Shown: piece after piece, positions 35,205-45,299 of the stretch | How the letters are laid out: the number at the start of each line of letters is the position of its first letter | Numbering within the stretch: the stretch's first letter is position 1 | From: an uncultured Cohaesibacter sp. | Lineage (GTDB): Bacteria; Pseudomonadota; Alphaproteobacteria; Rhizobiales; Cohaesibacteraceae | DNA: 64,000 bases | Direction of reading: 5' to 3' | Assembly (NCBI RefSeq): GCF_963666525.1 | Contig: NZ_OY762905.1 | Span: forward strand, 2,831,501-2,895,500 | Program-made: the position numbers and the translations under genes | Notes under the pieces: model-generated | The model's input: only the letters and a program-made list of their open reading frames with translations | What the model was told of the DNA's origin: nothing | The model's database searches: none

Positions 35205-37019
35205 ATGGTTCTCGAGCGCTCTGAATTGGCGGAAAACGCCCTGCAGTGTCTTCATGACGAAGCTTATGATGCCCCTTACAATCTGCAGAATCTCAATCAT
35301 GAAACGCTGCTGTTTGTTGGCGGTCGCACGGCAGAAAATCTTGATGGTGCCTGGAATTTCTGTGTTGATCTGCTCGATACCGGCCTCAGACAGAAATGGT
35401 TCGAGATGACACCGGCCGATCCGGAAGAGCGCATCGAACCTTATGATTATGACCCCTATATGGGCGAACAGGTCGTTATTCCGTCCAACTGGCAGATGCT
35501 CAAGGAAAAATGGTATTTCTTTGAAGGCAGCGCCTGGTACACCCGTCCTCTCGATGTGGAGGCCCTCAAGGCTGACGAACGCAAGTTCCTGCGGATCGGC
35601 GCTGCGCAGTATGACTGCAAGGTCTTCCTCAACGGCGAATTTCTTGGCAACCATTATGGCGGCTCCACGCCCTTCTGCGTCGAGCTGACTGGCAAGCTCC
35701 GTGAAGGCCGGAACTGGCTGATGTTCTGCGTCAACAACACCCGCACGACCGATCGGGTGCCGATGCGCAACACCGACTGGTTCAATTATGGCGGCGTCTA
35801 CCGCGAGGTCGAGCTTTACACGACCCCCAAAACAGTCATTCGTGATCTCTTTGTGAGACTGGTGCCGGATGGGACCTATAGCGCCATCGCTATTGATGCG
35901 ACGCTGGACGGTCCTGACGCACTGGGTGCTCAGATCGAAATCCAGATCCCGGATCTCGGCATCAATACAGTCATCGCGTCCTCCCAAGATGGCCTGGCGT
36001 CAGCCGAGATCAAAGTCAGCCCGGAACTGTGGTCCCCCTCCAATCCGCGCCTTTATGATGTTATTGCTCGCCTCGGCGACGATGAAGTGCGCGACCGGGT
36101 TGGCTTTCGCCAGATTGAACAGATCGGAGCCGGTCTGTTCCTCAACGGAAAGCCTCTGTTTCTCAGAGGGATTTCCGTCCATGAAGACGACATGGAAAAG
36201 GGCAAGGTGACGAGCGAGGAAGACCTGCGCCGCCGCTTTGGCCATGCCCGTGATCTCAACTGCAACTTCCTGCGCCTGGCCCACTATCCGCATCATGAAA
36301 AAGCTGCGCGGATGGCCGACGAACTGGGCTTCCTGCTTTGGGAAGAAATTCCGGTCTACTGGGCGATCGATTTTGAAAATCCGGCAACCTTCCGCGACGC
36401 GCAAAACCAGCTGATCGAGCTGATCAAGCGTGACCGCAACCGCGCCAGTGTCATCATCTGGTCAGTCGGCAACGAGAATCCGGATACCGACGCCCGGCTC
36501 GACTTCATGCGCCGACTGGCAGAGACGGCCAAGCAGTATGATCCTACACGTTTGACGTCTGCGGCCTGTCTTATCAACCACGCCAAGAAAAAGATCGAAG
36601 ATCGTCTGTCGAATTTCATCGACGTGATCGGAATCAATGAATATTACGGTTGGTACGAAGAAAATTTCGAGGATCTCGTTGAAATCGGGGTGAATTCCTC
36701 GCCGGACAAGCCGGTTGTCATTTCCGAAACGGGAGCCGACGCCGACATCAGTGCCACGGGTCCGGCCAGAGGCCTTTTCAGTGAGGCCTATCAGACCGAG
36801 GTCTATGAGAAGCAGATCGCGACCTTGCGTGCGCTGGACTATGTAAAGGGCATCTCTCCCTGGATTCTTTATGATTTCCGGGTGGAGCGACGCCAGAACA
36901 TCTTCCAACAGGGGCGCAACAAGAAGGGCCTTATCGCCGGCGACAAGGCAACGAAAAAGGAAGCCTTTCACAAGCTTTCGGCATTCTATGCAGAGAAACG
37001 CGAGGAAGGCGAGCAATAG
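35205..37019 (+). CDS. GH2 beta-glucuronidase-like glycosidase, cytoplasmic
   Basis: A 604-residue glycoside hydrolase family 2 enzyme, probably hydrolysing beta-D-glucuronides. It has a sugar-binding jelly-roll domain, an Ig-like domain and a TIM barrel. The acid/base Glu lies in WSVGNENPD (about residue 424) and the nucleophile Glu in VISETGAD (about 508). The barrel entry NFLRLAHYPHHE and the segment GINEYYGWYEE are typical of the glucuronidase branch. No signal peptide is seen. I chose ATG 35205 because AGGATAT precedes it and the terminator at 35120-35146 would lie inside a longer version. A beta-galactosidase is the main alternative; UxaC, UxuA and UxuB nearby favour glucuronidase. Confidence 0.85.
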   Translation: MVLERSELAENALQCLHDEAYDAPYNLQNLNHETLLFVGGRTAENLDGAWNFCVDLLDTGLRQKWFEMTPADPEERIEPYDYDPYMGEQVVIPSNWQMLKEKWYFFEGSAWYTRPLDVEALKADERKFLRIGAAQYDCKVFLNGEFLGNHYGGSTPFCVELTGKLREGRNWLMFCVNNTRTTDRVPMRNTDWFNYGGVYREVELYTTPKTVIRDLFVRLVPDGTYSAIAIDATLDGPDALGAQIEIQIPDLGINTVIASSQDGLASAEIKVSPELWSPSNPRLYDVIARLGDDEVRDRVGFRQIEQIGAGLFLNGKPLFLRGISVHEDDMEKGKVTSEEDLRRRFGHARDLNCNFLRLAHYPHHEKAARMADELGFLLWEEIPVYWAIDFENPATFRDAQNQLIELIKRDRNRASVIIWSVGNENPDTDARLDFMRRLAETAKQYDPTRLTSAACLINHAKKKIEDRLSNFIDVIGINEYYGWYEENFEDLVEIGVNSSPDKPVVISETGADADISATGPARGLFSEAYQTEVYEKQIATLRALDYVKGISPWILYDFRVERRQNIFQQGRNKKGLIAGDKATKKEAFHKLSAFYAEKREEGEQ

Positions 37020-37154
37020 GACAAGGATCGGATCGGGACAGGCGGCCACTGGTGGTTGGTGAGCCTCCTGCCGGAGACGACAAGCAGCAAGAAACAGGGA
37101 TCGCTTGGATGCATCGCACATCATCCCTGATTTGGCTTTGAGCGAGGGCCAGTT

Positions 37155-37910
37155 ATGATCACGGAAACAGGAAAAAGACGCTATCAGGAAGTCGCCGAAG
37201 CGTTGAAAAAGGAAATGATCGACCAGCGCCTTCCGATAGGAACGCGACTGCGGACCGAACGGCAAATTGCCGAGGATTTTGATGTGTCACGCTCAGTTGT
37301 GCGCGAAGCCATCATCATGCTCGAAATCGAAGGCCTCGTCTCCGTTCGCAAGGGCTCTGGTACCTATATCGAGCGGTTGCCGAACCAGTCCGAGAAGAGC
37401 GCCATTGCGCGCTCCGACATCGGCCCCTTCGAATTGCTGCAGGCCCGGCAGCTGCTGGAGAGCAACATCGCAGCCTTTGCTGCAACCATGGTGACCAAGA
37501 ACGATATCCAGCGCATGCAGGAAGCCCTGGACATGGAAATTCAGGCCATCGAGACCGGCAAGGCCGATTACGACGGCGACGAATGGTTCCACCGTCTGAT
37601 CGCAGAGGCGACCCAGAATGGTGTGCTGATCGACATGGTCAACGACATGTGGCGCCTGAGAAAAGGCAACCAGATCTGGGACGGCCTGCATGCCCGGATT
37701 TTCGATGAGAGCTATCGTAGACAGTGGCTGGATGACCACCAGCAGATCATGACGGCGCTCAACCGCAAGGATCCCGGCAAGGCTCGGGATGCGATGTGGA
37801 ACCATCTGGAGAATGTACGCAATACCCTGCTCGTGCTTTCGGACGTGGAAGATCCCAAGTTCGATGGTGATCTTTTCAAGACTCCCAAGGTCGTCAAGCT
37901 GAGCAAGTGA
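37155..37910 (+). CDS. uxuR: GntR/FadR-family regulator, UxuR/ExuR-like
   Basis: A 251-residue repressor. The N-terminal winged helix reads RLRTERQIAEDFDVSRSVVR and then EGLVSVRKGSGTYI. The C-terminal all-helical FCD effector domain has the metal-ligand pattern with DEWFHRLIAEATQN and later DDHQQIMTALNRKD. In the family it releases DNA when it binds a hexuronate such as fructuronate or glucuronate. It probably binds the TTGGNNNNCCAA palindromes at 33.58-33.92 kb. It lies between the glucuronidase and uxuA on the same strand. Confidence 0.85.
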   Translation: MITETGKRRYQEVAEALKKEMIDQRLPIGTRLRTERQIAEDFDVSRSVVREAIIMLEIEGLVSVRKGSGTYIERLPNQSEKSAIARSDIGPFELLQARQLLESNIAAFAATMVTKNDIQRMQEALDMEIQAIETGKADYDGDEWFHRLIAEATQNGVLIDMVNDMWRLRKGNQIWDGLHARIFDESYRRQWLDDHQQIMTALNRKDPGKARDAMWNHLENVRNTLLVLSDVEDPKFDGDLFKTPKVVKLSK

Positions 37911-38027
37911 CCGCCTGGTCCCGCCATCTCGCAAGCGGCGGAGCCGGGGAATAACGATAACCATGCTCTCGGTGGGACATGACCCCCGCCCGGAGAGTGA
38001 AGACAAACTGGAAATAAGAGGCAAAAA

Positions 38028-39185
38028 ATGAAACAGACCTGGCGCTGGTTCGGACCCAATGATCCGGTATCCCTTGACGACATCCGTCAGGCTGGGGCCA
38101 CCGGGATCGTCACTGCCCTGCATGACATTCCAAACGGCACCGTATGGAGCCGCGAAGCGATTGCCGAGCGCAAGAAAATGATCGAAGACAAGGGACTTGT
38201 CTGGTCTGTTGTCGAATCGATTCCGCTGCACGAAGACATCAAGCTGCAGCGTGGTGACTACAAGAAGCTGATTGCCAACTGGGGTGAATCCCTGCGCAAC
38301 CTGGCCCTCGAAGGCGTAAACAACGTCTGCTACAACTTCATGCCGGTTCTTGACTGGACCCGTACCGATCTGGCATGGGAACTGCCGAGTGGCGCTCGCT
38401 GCCTGCGCTTCGATGCCGACCGCTTTGCCGCTTTCGATCTCTATATTCTGGAGCGCCCTGCTGCTCAGGACGAATATACCGATGAGGAAAAAGCATCGGC
38501 CAAGGCCTGCTTCGACGCCATGAGCGAAGACGACAAGACCCTGCTCGTCCGCAACATGATTGCTGGTCTGCCCGGCTCGGAAGAAAGCTACACCATCGAG
38601 CAGTTCCGCGCCCAGCTCAACCTCTACAAGGACATCAGCGCCGAACAGCTGCGTGAACATCTGGCTGAGTTCCTCAACACCGTTCTGCCAATTGCCGACG
38701 AAGTCGGCGCGGTCATGGCCATCCATCCGGATGATCCTCCCCGTCCACTCTTCGGTCTGCCGCGCATCGTCTCCACCATCGAGGACATGCGCGCCCTCCG
38801 GGCCATCAACCGGAGCCCGGCCAACGGCTTCACCCTGTGCACCGGCTCCTACGGCGTGCGCGGCGACAACGATCTGGCTGCGATGATCGACGAATTCGCC
38901 GATTTCATCCACTTCTTCCACCTGCGTTCGACCAAGCGCGATGGCAAGAGCTTCTACGAAGCCGACCATCTGGCCGGTGACGTCGACATGGTTGAAGTGA
39001 TCCGCCACTTCAAGGGTGTGGAAGACAAGGTTGGCAAGTCCATTCCGTTCCGTCCCGACCATGGTCACCAGATCCTTGATGACCTGACCCGCCGGTCCAA
39101 CCCCGGCTATCCGGCCATTGGCCGCCTGAGAGGCCTTGCAGAACTGCGCGGCGTCATGGTCGCCATCGGCGGCAAGATCGACTGA
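38028..39185 (+). CDS. uxuA: Mannonate dehydratase
   Basis: A 385-residue Fe(II)/Mn(II) enzyme that dehydrates D-mannonate to 2-keto-3-deoxygluconate. It begins [20 protein letters not shown] as the family does. Metal-binding and catalytic segments include [20 protein letters not shown] and [12 protein letters not shown] near the C-terminus. Length is typical. A ribosome site AAATAAGAGGC precedes ATG 38028. It is the last gene of the plus-strand arm; the KDG kinase needed next is absent from this window. Confidence 0.97.
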   Translation: MKQTWRWFGPNDPVSLDDIRQAGATGIVTALHDIPNGTVWSREAIAERKKMIEDKGLVWSVVESIPLHEDIKLQRGDYKKLIANWGESLRNLALEGVNNVCYNFMPVLDWTRTDLAWELPSGARCLRFDADRFAAFDLYILERPAAQDEYTDEEKASAKACFDAMSEDDKTLLVRNMIAGLPGSEESYTIEQFRAQLNLYKDISAEQLREHLAEFLNTVLPIADEVGAVMAIHPDDPPRPLFGLPRIVSTIEDMRALRAINRSPANGFTLCTGSYGVRGDNDLAAMIDEFADFIHFFHLRSTKRDGKSFYEADHLAGDVDMVEVIRHFKGVEDKVGKSIPFRPDHGHQILDDLTRRSNPGYPAIGRLRGLAELRGVMVAIGGKID

Positions 39186-39195
39186 TCATCTGCAG

Positions 39196-39246
39196 CGCGC
39201 ATCCTCTGGAAAGCAAACCAGCCCGGGGGATGCGCGTTCGCATTTT
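39196..39246 (+). terminator. Terminator after uxuA
   Basis: CGCGCATCC (39196-39204) pairs with GGATGCGCG (39228-39236), with an inner CTGG/CCAG, followed by TTCGCATTTT. The remaining stretch to 39632 holds no gene. It contains a weak promoter-like pair (TTGTCA 39299, TAGGGT 39323) and a small palindrome, CTAATTGAATTAG at 39564-39576. Confidence 0.65.
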
Positions 39247-39632
39247 GAGGACACCTGCAGCTGCCTTGAGCCTGCGCCATTGTGTTCCGAATATCCTTTT
39301 GTCAAACAGTTCATGAATGCTGTAGGGTAGACCGAGGTGCTGTCGTCACCGACGAACCTGCATGGCCGCTTGTCCGTGCGGGTACATCTTTGCGTGAGCC
39401 CATCCGATGACTGGGGAGGAAAGAGGGGAGGTCTGTACGAGGAAGGCAGCCCCCATCGGGAGCAGGAATCCGCCTGCCCGACAGTTAGATACAAATGACA
39501 ATAAATTGTTCGCTTTTTGAACAGAAATAGAAAGTCTGCTTCATTTCGCTTGCGATTGTGGGACTAATTGAATTAGCTACAGCCGATAAACGGAATAAGC
39601 CTTTTGGGAACAACAGGGAGATATTTTCGCAC

Positions 39633-41216
39633 ATGAAAAATTCTATTGCAGCCCTTCTGCTGGCTGGGGTCTGCGCGCTTCCGCTCGTAGCCACCTCCGC
39701 GACAGCTGAAGTCGTCTATAACCGCGGCAACTCTGCCGATCCGGAAACCCTCGATCAGCACAAGACGCAAACCGTTTACGAAGGCCATATCCTGCGCGAC
39801 CTGTATGAAGGCCTGATGGCCTACAGCGCTGATGGCAAATGCGTTGCCGGTGTTGCAAAATCCTGGGACATTTCCCCGGATGGTCTGGTTTACACCTTCA
39901 CTCTGCGCGACGATGCCAAATGGTCCAACGGCGACCCTGTGGTTGCTGGCGACTTCGTCTTCTCGCTGCGCCGCATCGAGGATCCGGCAACCGCAGCCGT
40001 CTATTCCAACATCATGTATCCGATCATGAATGCCGAGAAGGTCAACAAGGGCGAACTGCCCAAGGAAGAGCTCGGCGTCAAGGCGATCGATGACAAGACA
40101 CTGGAAATCACCCTCAATTCTCCGACACCGTATTTCCTTGGTCAGCTGTGCCATCAGTCCGGTCTTCCGGTGCATCCGGCCAGCGTGGAAAAATTCGGCG
40201 ACGATTTCTCCAAGCCCGGCAACATGGTTTCCAACGGTGCCTTCACGCTGGCTGAGTTCGTTCCGAACAGCCACATCAAGCTCGTCAAGAACCCGATGTT
40301 CCACGATGCAGCAGATGTGAAGATCGACACGGTCATGTATTATCCGACCGAAGACCGTGGCGCAGCCCTGCGTCGCTTCCAGGCTGGTGAGCTCGATTCC
40401 AACAACGATGCTCCGGTTGAACAGGTCGACTTCATGCGCGAAAATCTGGGCGACCAGTTCCGCGTAGCCCCTTATCTGGGCACCTACTACTACACCGTGA
40501 AGACCGACAAGAAAAAGATGTCCGATCCGAAGGTACGCCGCGCGCTGTCCATGGCAATCGACCGTGACTTCCTGGCCGACGACATTTGGGGCGGCACCAT
40601 GCTGACGGCTTATTCCTTCGTGCCTCCGGGCATCGGCAACTATGGCGAACCTGCCTATGCCGACTACAAGGACATGGATCAGCTTGACCGCGAAGACGCC
40701 GCCAAGAAACTGCTTGAAGAAGCCGGTTACAGCGAAGCCAATCCGCTCGAAGTGGAAATCCGCTACAACACTTCGGAAAACCACAAGAACACCGCTGTCG
40801 CCATCGCCGACATGTGGAAGCCTCTTGGCGTGAAGACCACCCTGTTGAACACCGACACCAAGACCCACTACGCGATGTTGCGTGAAAAGGGTGACTATGA
40901 TGTTGCCCGTGCTGGCTGGATCGGGGACTATTCGGATCCGCAGAACTTCCTGATGCTTGTTGAGTCCGATTCCGGCTTCAACTATGCCAACTGGAAGAAC
41001 GAAGAATATGACGCCCTGATGGACAAGGCTGCCGCTACGGTCGACCTTGACGAACGCGCCAAATATCTCTTCGACGCGGAAAAGATCTTCATGGATAACC
41101 TGCCTTACCTGCCGCTGCTGTACTACAGCTCCCTCAGCCTTGTCTCCGACAAGCTGCATGGCTGGGAAGACAACCTGTTGAACGTTCATCCGTCTCGCTG
41201 GATGTCCAAGGACTAA
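39633..41216 (+). CDS. oppA: Oligopeptide-type ABC transporter substrate-binding protein
   Basis: A 527-residue periplasmic receptor of the SBP family 5 (OppA type). The signal peptide MKNSIAALLLAGVCALPLVA ends near residue 26. Early family pattern RGNSADPETLDQHKTQTVYE and YEGLMAYSADGKCVAGVAKS are followed by GVKAIDDKTLEITL. It binds oligopeptides or related solutes and delivers them to OppBC. I chose ATG 39633 because it gives a proper signal peptide; GGGAG lies 13 bases upstream, somewhat far. It is separated from oppB by 308 bases with a strong hairpin. Confidence 0.93.
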   Translation: MKNSIAALLLAGVCALPLVATSATAEVVYNRGNSADPETLDQHKTQTVYEGHILRDLYEGLMAYSADGKCVAGVAKSWDISPDGLVYTFTLRDDAKWSNGDPVVAGDFVFSLRRIEDPATAAVYSNIMYPIMNAEKVNKGELPKEELGVKAIDDKTLEITLNSPTPYFLGQLCHQSGLPVHPASVEKFGDDFSKPGNMVSNGAFTLAEFVPNSHIKLVKNPMFHDAADVKIDTVMYYPTEDRGAALRRFQAGELDSNNDAPVEQVDFMRENLGDQFRVAPYLGTYYYTVKTDKKKMSDPKVRRALSMAIDRDFLADDIWGGTMLTAYSFVPPGIGNYGEPAYADYKDMDQLDREDAAKKLLEEAGYSEANPLEVEIRYNTSENHKNTAVAIADMWKPLGVKTTLLNTDTKTHYAMLREKGDYDVARAGWIGDYSDPQNFLMLVESDSGFNYANWKNEEYDALMDKAAATVDLDERAKYLFDAEKIFMDNLPYLPLLYYSSLSLVSDKLHGWEDNLLNVHPSRWMSKD

Positions 41217-41232
41217 TCCGCTCACGAAACGC

Positions 41233-41259
41233 AAAAGGGCTGCGCATTGCAGCCCTTTT
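41233..41259 (+). terminator. Hairpin/terminator between oppA and oppB
   Basis: AAAAGGGCTGC (41233-41243) and GCAGCCCTTTT (41249-41259) form a perfect 11-base stem ending in T residues. Partial termination here would leave OppA in excess over the membrane subunits, or oppB may have its own promoter in 41260-41524. Confidence 0.8.
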
Positions 41260-41524
41260 GTGTACGTTCGCCGTGCAAAGGGTCTCTTTTTGCGGCCAGG
41301 TTGCTGGAATTGCCAATAAAGAAGCGTTAAAGCTTCATTAAGAAAAATCACGATGTGAACCTGATAGGGGCTTTTGCAATTCGAGCCGCCTTCTGTGCTT
41401 CTTCGGTCGGCACCACCGTGCCGCTTCCGATAGGGAAGCTTGGCCAGGTTTCAGATAAACTGCGTGTTTGCCTAGCCTTTATCGGGCGAACGAGCGCGGA
41501 AAACTTCACTCAGAAGGACGCATT

Positions 41525-42448
41525 ATGCTGCGATATGTGTTCAAGCGTTTGCTAACCGCTATCCCGACATTGTTCATCATTGTCACGCTTTCCTTTTTCC
41601 TCATCCGTGTAGCGCCCGGCGGGCCCTTCGATCTTGAGCGTCCGCTCGATCCCAAGGTGATGGAAAACCTCAACAAGATCTACAATCTCAATGAGCCGCT
41701 CTGGCACCAGTATCTCATCTACATGAACAACGTGCTGCACGGCAATCTCGGCCCCAGTTTCTTCTTCCGCGATTTCACGGTGGCCGAAATGTTCGGCAAC
41801 GGCTTGCCGATTTCCATCGAGATTGGTGGCTACGCGCTGTTGATGGCCATTCTTGTCGGCGGCATGCTCGGCGTCTGGGCCGCTCTCAAGCAAAATGAAG
41901 TGCCTGACTATGCTGTCATGACGGTCGCGACGATGGGTATTACCATCCCGAATTTCGTGGTGGCCCCCATTCTGACCCTGCTGTTCGGGGTTATGTTGGG
42001 CTGGCTGCCGGTTGGCGGCTGGAACAATGGTGCATGGGCCAACAAGATCCTGCCGATCATCACGCTCGGGCTGCCGCAGGTGGCCGTTGTTGCGCGCCTT
42101 ACCCGTGGCGCCATGATCGAGGCCCTGCGCTCTCACCATATCCGGACGGCTCGCGCCAATGGTTTGCCCGGCTGGATGATTGTTGTGGTGCATGCCCTGC
42201 GTGGCGCGCTGTTGCCGGTGGTTTCCTACGCCGGCCCCGCTGCCGCGGCCCTGCTGACAGGCTCGGTCGTCATCGAGACCGTCTTTGGTATTCCCGGCAT
42301 CGGCCGCTACTTCGTGCAAGGTGCGCTCAACCGCGACTATCCGTTGGTGATGGGAACGGTGATTGTCATCGCGGTGTTCATCATGGTCTTCAACCTGATC
42401 GTCGACCTGCTTTATGCCCTGCTTGATCCACGCGTGCGGTACGATTGA
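41525..42448 (+). CDS. oppB: Oligopeptide-type ABC permease, OppB
   Basis: A 307-residue, six-helix permease. The N-terminus MLRYVFKRLLTAIPTLFIIV is typical of OppB/DppB. The ATPase-contacting EAA loop is RTARANGLPGWMIVVVHALR. The C-terminus has VIETVFGIPGIGRYFVQGAL. I chose ATG 41525, preceded by GAAGGA; longer in-frame starts have no support. It is followed eight bases later by oppC. Confidence 0.93.
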   Translation: MLRYVFKRLLTAIPTLFIIVTLSFFLIRVAPGGPFDLERPLDPKVMENLNKIYNLNEPLWHQYLIYMNNVLHGNLGPSFFFRDFTVAEMFGNGLPISIEIGGYALLMAILVGGMLGVWAALKQNEVPDYAVMTVATMGITIPNFVVAPILTLLFGVMLGWLPVGGWNNGAWANKILPIITLGLPQVAVVARLTRGAMIEALRSHHIRTARANGLPGWMIVVVHALRGALLPVVSYAGPAAAALLTGSVVIETVFGIPGIGRYFVQGALNRDYPLVMGTVIVIAVFIMVFNLIVDLLYALLDPRVRYD

Positions 42449-42455
42449 GGAAACA

Positions 42456-43607
42456 ATGAATAACAAAACTATGAAAACGCAAGCCGGACAGGCCGCCGAG
42501 AAGATCGTTCAGGCGCAAATTGGCCGGTCGCTTTGGGATGACGCATGGGCACGCCTCAAGGCAAACCGCGCGGCAATGGCTTCTTTTGTCGTGCTTTTCC
42601 TCATCGCACTGGCCTGTTTCATCGGGCCGATGCTGACCGGTCACCAGTATGACACCGTCTATCGAAACTATGTGAAGGTGCCCAGCTCCCTTTCAGCCTA
42701 CCCGCGCGATGACGAAATTGCCCCCGCACTGGACAAGGTAATGAAACAGGCGCGCTTCACGGCCGACTCGGTCGAGATTGCCGAAAAGCAGGTGATCGTC
42801 AAGGTCAGTTCCAAGCGGGAAATCAATGAAAAGGCCGTGCGCTATTTCGATCGCTCCGACCTGTTCAAGGATGCGGCCTTCTCGGACTTTTCTGAAGACC
42901 ACAAAAGCGCCACCGTTACCGCCAAGATCGATCGAATGCATTTCTATTTCGGCACTGACGCCAATGGCCGCGACCTCCTGACCCGCACCCTGATTGCCGG
43001 GCGTATCTCGCTGATCATCGGGCTTCTGGCTTCCGGAGTGGCTCTGCTCATCGGCGTTACCTACGGCTCGTTGTCGGGCTATTTCGGCGGTCGGGTCGAC
43101 CTCATCATGATGCGCGTTGTCGACGTGCTCTATTCGCTGCCCTTCATCTTCTTCGTCATTCTTCTGGTGGTGTTCTTCGGGCGAAACTTCATCCTGATGT
43201 TCATCGCCGTCGGTGCCGTCGAGTGGCTCGACATGGCCCGTATCGTGCGTGGCCAGACCCTGTCGATCAAGCGGCAGGAATATGTGCTGGCCGCCGAGGC
43301 CATGGGGGTCGGGGCCGGGGGCATCCTCAAGCGACACATCATTCCCAATACGCTGGGGCCGGTGGTGATTTTCGTCACCCTGCTGGTGCCAAAGGTCATT
43401 CTGCTTGAAAGCTTCCTGTCCTTCCTCGGGCTGGGTGTGCAGGAACCGATGACCTCATGGGGCGTGCTGATTTCGGAAGGCGCGCGCAACCTGCAAGGGG
43501 CGAGCTGGATGTTGATCTTTCCGTCCATCTTCCTTACGGCCACCCTTTTTGCTCTGAACTTCATTGGTGACGGCCTGCGCGATGCGCTGGACCCGAAAGA
43601 TCGATAG
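42456..43607 (+). CDS. oppC: Oligopeptide-type ABC permease, OppC, with long periplasmic insert
   Basis: A 383-residue permease. Helix 1 is near residues 40-60 (AMASFVVLFLIALACFIGPM). The EAA loop is VLAAEAMGVGAGGILKRHII and the C-terminal region FLSFLGLGVQEPMTSWG is typical. Between helix 1 and FYFGTDANGRDLLTRTLIAG lies a long segment, about residues 65-165, that is rich in charged residues. Typical OppC proteins are nearer 300 residues, so this segment is about 80 residues longer than usual. GAGGAAACA precedes ATG 42456. Confidence 0.92.
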   Translation: MNNKTMKTQAGQAAEKIVQAQIGRSLWDDAWARLKANRAAMASFVVLFLIALACFIGPMLTGHQYDTVYRNYVKVPSSLSAYPRDDEIAPALDKVMKQARFTADSVEIAEKQVIVKVSSKREINEKAVRYFDRSDLFKDAAFSDFSEDHKSATVTAKIDRMHFYFGTDANGRDLLTRTLIAGRISLIIGLLASGVALLIGVTYGSLSGYFGGRVDLIMMRVVDVLYSLPFIFFVILLVVFFGRNFILMFIAVGAVEWLDMARIVRGQTLSIKRQEYVLAAEAMGVGAGGILKRHIIPNTLGPVVIFVTLLVPKVILLESFLSFLGLGVQEPMTSWGVLISEGARNLQGASWMLIFPSIFLTATLFALNFIGDGLRDALDPKDR

Positions 43608-43620
43608 GAGGATGGGAACG

Positions 43621-45240
43621 ATGACAGATACCAGAACACCTCTGCTCGATATCAATGATCTAAACGTGCATTTCAGCACCAACTCCGACAAGGATATTCA
43701 TGCGGTGCGCGGCATCCACATGCATATCGACAAGGGCGAAACTGTTGCCGTGGTGGGCGAATCCGGTTCTGGCAAGAGCCAGGTGATGATGTCCGCAATG
43801 GGCCTTCTGGCCGACAATGGCTGGGCGACGGGTTCGGTCCGATATGAAGGCCAGGAGATCCTGGGTCTCTCCCGGCGCAAGCTCAACAGCTACCGCGGTT
43901 CAAAGATGACGATGATCTTCCAGGAGCCGATGACCTCGCTCGACCCGCTCTACACGATCGGCCGCCAGATCTGCGAACCGTTGCAGGTGCACCAGAAAAT
44001 GGATCGCAAGCGCGCAATGGCGCGGGCACTGGAACTCCTGGAACTGGTTGGCATTCCGGATCCGAAGAACCGGCTCAAGTCCTATCCGCATGAAATGTCC
44101 GGCGGCCAGCGCCAGCGCGTCATGATCGCCATGGCTTTGGCCAACAACCCGGACCTGCTGATCGCCGATGAGCCGACAACGGCCCTTGATGTGACCATTC
44201 AGGCCCAGATTCTGCAGTTGCTCGCCGAACTGCAAAAGAAACTGGGTATGGCCATTCTCTTCATCACCCACGATCTCAACATCGTGCGGCGCTTTGCCGA
44301 CCGCGTCTATGTCATGAAGACCGGTGAAGTGGTCGAGGAAGGCAATACCAAGACCATCTTCGACAACCCGCAGCATGAATACACGCAAATGCTGCTGTCG
44401 GCCGAGCCGGAAGGCCGGAAGCCGGCCCCCGCTGCCGACGCTCCCATCCTGCTTGAGGGCAAGGGTGTCAACGTGACCTTCAACATCACCTCAGGCGCCT
44501 TTGGTACCCAGAAGCACGAGTTGCGAGCCGTCAACAATGTAGATCTACGTCTGCATCAGGGTCAGACCATTGGCATTGTTGGGGAATCCGGATCTGGCAA
44601 GTCCACTCTCGGCCGTGCCCTGTTGCGGCTGACCAATGTCAGCGGCGAAGTGATGCTTGATGGCGAGGATATGAGCCATATCTCCAAGGAAGCCATGCGC
44701 GAGCATAGAAAGCGCCTTCAGCTGGTGTTTCAGGATCCGTTTGGCTCGCTTTCCCCGCGCATGATGGTTGGCCAGATCATCACCGAGGGGTTGCTGGTCC
44801 ATCATCCGGAGCTATCGGCAAGGGAACGCGATCAGCGGGCGATCGAGGCCCTGGAGGAAGTGCAACTCGACCCGGCCATGCGCAACCGCTATCCGCATGA
44901 ATTTTCGGGCGGCCAGCGCCAGCGTATCGCGATTGCCCGTGCCATGGTGCTCAAGCCGCGCATTGTGGTGCTGGACGAGCCGACTTCGGCTCTTGACCGG
45001 TCTGTTCAGAAGCAGATCGTCGAGCTGTTGCGTGATTTGCAGGAGAAGAACAATCTGTCCTATCTCTTCATCTCGCACGACCTCTCTGTAGTCCGAGCCA
45101 TGTCGGATTACGTCATGGTGATGAAGCAGGGGGTGATTGTCGAGGAAGGGCTGACGGAACAGATTTTCGATGCGCCACGAGAGCTGTATACCAAGCAGCT
45201 GATGGCCGCAGCGTTCGATCTGGAACCGATCTCTGCCTGA
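43621..45240 (+). CDS. Fused double ATPase of the oligopeptide ABC transporter (OppD-OppF)
   Basis: A 539-residue cytoplasmic protein with two complete nucleotide-binding domains. The first has Walker [10 protein letters not shown], signature MSGGQRQRV and Walker B LLIADEP. The second has Walker [10 protein letters not shown], signature FSGGQRQRI and Walker B IVVLDEP. Each domain is followed by an OppD/F-type C-terminal tail. A single fused polypeptide replaces separate OppD and OppF, as in several proteobacterial systems of the YejF kind. ATG 43621 follows oppC by 13 bases, so it closes the operon, which ends at a terminator at 45271. Confidence 0.93.
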   Translation: MTDTRTPLLDINDLNVHFSTNSDKDIHAVRGIHMHIDKGETVAVVGESGSGKSQVMMSAMGLLADNGWATGSVRYEGQEILGLSRRKLNSYRGSKMTMIFQEPMTSLDPLYTIGRQICEPLQVHQKMDRKRAMARALELLELVGIPDPKNRLKSYPHEMSGGQRQRVMIAMALANNPDLLIADEPTTALDVTIQAQILQLLAELQKKLGMAILFITHDLNIVRRFADRVYVMKTGEVVEEGNTKTIFDNPQHEYTQMLLSAEPEGRKPAPAADAPILLEGKGVNVTFNITSGAFGTQKHELRAVNNVDLRLHQGQTIGIVGESGSGKSTLGRALLRLTNVSGEVMLDGEDMSHISKEAMREHRKRLQLVFQDPFGSLSPRMMVGQIITEGLLVHHPELSARERDQRAIEALEEVQLDPAMRNRYPHEFSGGQRQRIAIARAMVLKPRIVVLDEPTSALDRSVQKQIVELLRDLQEKNNLSYLFISHDLSVVRAMSDYVMVMKQGVIVEEGLTEQIFDAPRELYTKQLMAAAFDLEPISA

Positions 45241-45270
45241 TCGGCTTTCCATTCCAATCAAGAATCAGGA

Positions 45271-45299
45271 AAAGGGTGTCAAATGAGGCACCCTTTTTT
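45271..45299 (+). terminator. Terminator of the opp operon
   Basis: AAAGGGTG (45271-45278) and CACCCTTT (45289-45296) form the stem and a T tract ends at 45299. Confidence 0.85.

Noticed and set aside
39299-39480. Possible stable RNA (SRP or RNase P-like) in the opp leader, suggested by GGGGAGGAAAG
   Set aside because: The conserved cores of SRP RNA and RNase P RNA are absent and the stretch is too short for the latter.
39573-41351. Minus-strand frame of 592 codons opposite oppA
   Set aside because: It has no recognisable domain and covers oppA including its signal peptide; coding evidence is on the plus strand.
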